Shown here in pieces: positions 12,044 to 12,239 of a stretch of DNA of 12,239 nt (the stretch's first letter is position 1; the number at the start of each line of letters is the position of its first letter). Source of the stretch: BOG-1112 sp964611335. Its GTDB lineage: Bacteria; Bdellovibrionota_B; Oligoflexia; Oligoflexales; Bog-1112. The notes below the pieces were generated by a model, which was not told the origin of the DNA, searched no databases, and worked only from the letters and a program-made list of their open reading frames with translations. The translations under genes were made by a program, and so were the position numbers. The DNA lies in the NCBI GenBank assembly GCA_964611335.1, contig CAZSXR010000012.1:1-12239 (forward strand), given 5' to 3'.

Positions 12044-12127
12044 CCCTCGCCCCGCCGGGACCTCGGAGGGGAGCCAGCGCGCCGGGGGAGTGCGCGCGGG
12101 GCACCGGGTCGACCGGCGGGGCGAGGG
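12044..12127. repeat. 15-bp perfect inverted repeat
   Basis: CCCTCGCCCCGCCGG (12044-12058) and CCGGCGGGGCGAGGG (12113-12127) are perfect complements with a 54-nt spacer that itself contains GCGCGC elements able to pair. It begins 4 bp past the stop of the partial gene at the right edge. It could fold as a large terminator-like stem or be a pair of protein sites. Confidence 0.45.
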
Positions 12128-12131
12128 GGCT

Positions 12132-12239
12132 CTAGGGCCCGGACCTGACCTGCGGCAGCCGCGGCGTCCCGTGCGGGAAGGCGTGAGCGCGGGCCGCGGT
12201 GAACTCCAGCTCGGCCCAGGTCATCCACTCGTCGACCGC
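12132..12239 (-). CDS. C-terminal fragment of an unknown gene (35 residues in view)
   Basis: The frame enters from the right edge and stops at TAG (12132-12134). The visible end begins AVDEWMTWAELEFTAARAHA and finishes with RLPQVRSGP. Third codon positions are almost all G or C, as in the other genes, which supports this frame over another that is also open here but is Arg/Pro/Ala low-complexity. Too little is visible to assign a family. Confidence 0.55.
   Translation of the reverse strand, partial: AVDEWMTWAELEFTAARAHAFPHGTPRLPQVRSGP

Noticed and set aside
11740..12228. A minus-strand open frame running through the right-hand intergenic region
   Set aside because: Its product is Arg/Pro/Ala low-complexity, it overlaps the start of the supported 124-residue gene in another frame, and the partial gene at 12132-12239 has better codon pattern.
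206..12239. Actinomycete integrative conjugative element rather than phage
   Set aside because: No FtsK/Tra-like translocase or Spd/Kor genes are in view, while the overlapping small genes, HNH pair and WhiB are typical of actinophage early regions. It cannot be fully excluded from this window alone.
1..12239. tRNA, rRNA, CRISPR array or insertion sequence
   Set aside because: No cloverleaf-like sequence, spaced repeat array or transposase was seen; the only regular repeats are the iterons, the gene-boundary repeats and the 55-bp assembly duplicate.

Overview
The window from about base 206 rightwards is very GC-rich actinobacterial DNA. It carries a tightly packed run of small genes, all on the minus strand, so the genes are transcribed from right to left. 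A WhiB-family regulator (a family confined to Actinomycetota and their phages and plasmids), two HNH endonucleases, a ParB-like protein, a replication-initiator-like protein, a tyrosine recombinase and many short zinc-binding or unknown proteins suggest the early/replication region of a temperate actinobacteriophage or phage-plasmid. No structural, lysis or terminase gene is in view. The host genus cannot be told from the sequence.

Layout in transcription order. A partial gene enters at the right edge (12239-12132), followed by a 174-bp intergenic region with two inverted repeats. Unit 1 (11957-7252) is an unknown gene, an HTH-WhiB fusion, a small gene interrupted by a run of N, a Cys/His protein, an HNH endonuclease, a coiled-coil protein, a winged-helix-like protein, a Pro-rich zinc-finger protein and a 582-residue ParB-domain protein. 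Unit 2 (7203-3081) is a replication-initiator-like protein whose own coding sequence holds an iteron array, a consensus DnaA box and an AT-rich patch, then three small proteins (two of them Cys/His-rich), a tyrosine recombinase, two unknown proteins and a membrane-anchored Cys-rich protein. A possible 16-codon gene follows. Unit 3 (2904-1612) has three unknown genes. Single genes then follow: a double-zinc-ribbon/HTH protein (1550-690) and an HNH endonuclease (562-221).

Within units nearly every gene overlaps the next by exactly 4 nt (GTGA or ATGA, 11 cases) or exactly 8 nt (GTGGCTGA or ATGGCTGA, 6 cases), while the first gene of each unit has a clear Shine-Dalgarno sequence. Translation within each unit is therefore probably coupled. 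Three of the 8-nt junctions sit in longer near-identical 20-bp repeats, which suggests exchange of gene cassettes at gene boundaries.

Two assembly problems matter. (1) Bases 1-205 encode the end of a FliO-like flagellar protein that resembles planctomycete FliO and is unrelated to the phage genes. The left end is probably a misjoin. (2) The 100-base N run at 10887-10986 is flanked by two identical 55-bp copies, the signature of unmerged overlapping contig ends. Collapsing them restores one intact 91-codon reading frame.

The most interesting biology is the apparent origin of replication inside the initiator gene (lambda O-like architecture), lying next to a ParB-like gene and in the same operon as a tyrosine recombinase. 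That combination raises the possibility of an extrachromosomal, plasmid-like prophage.
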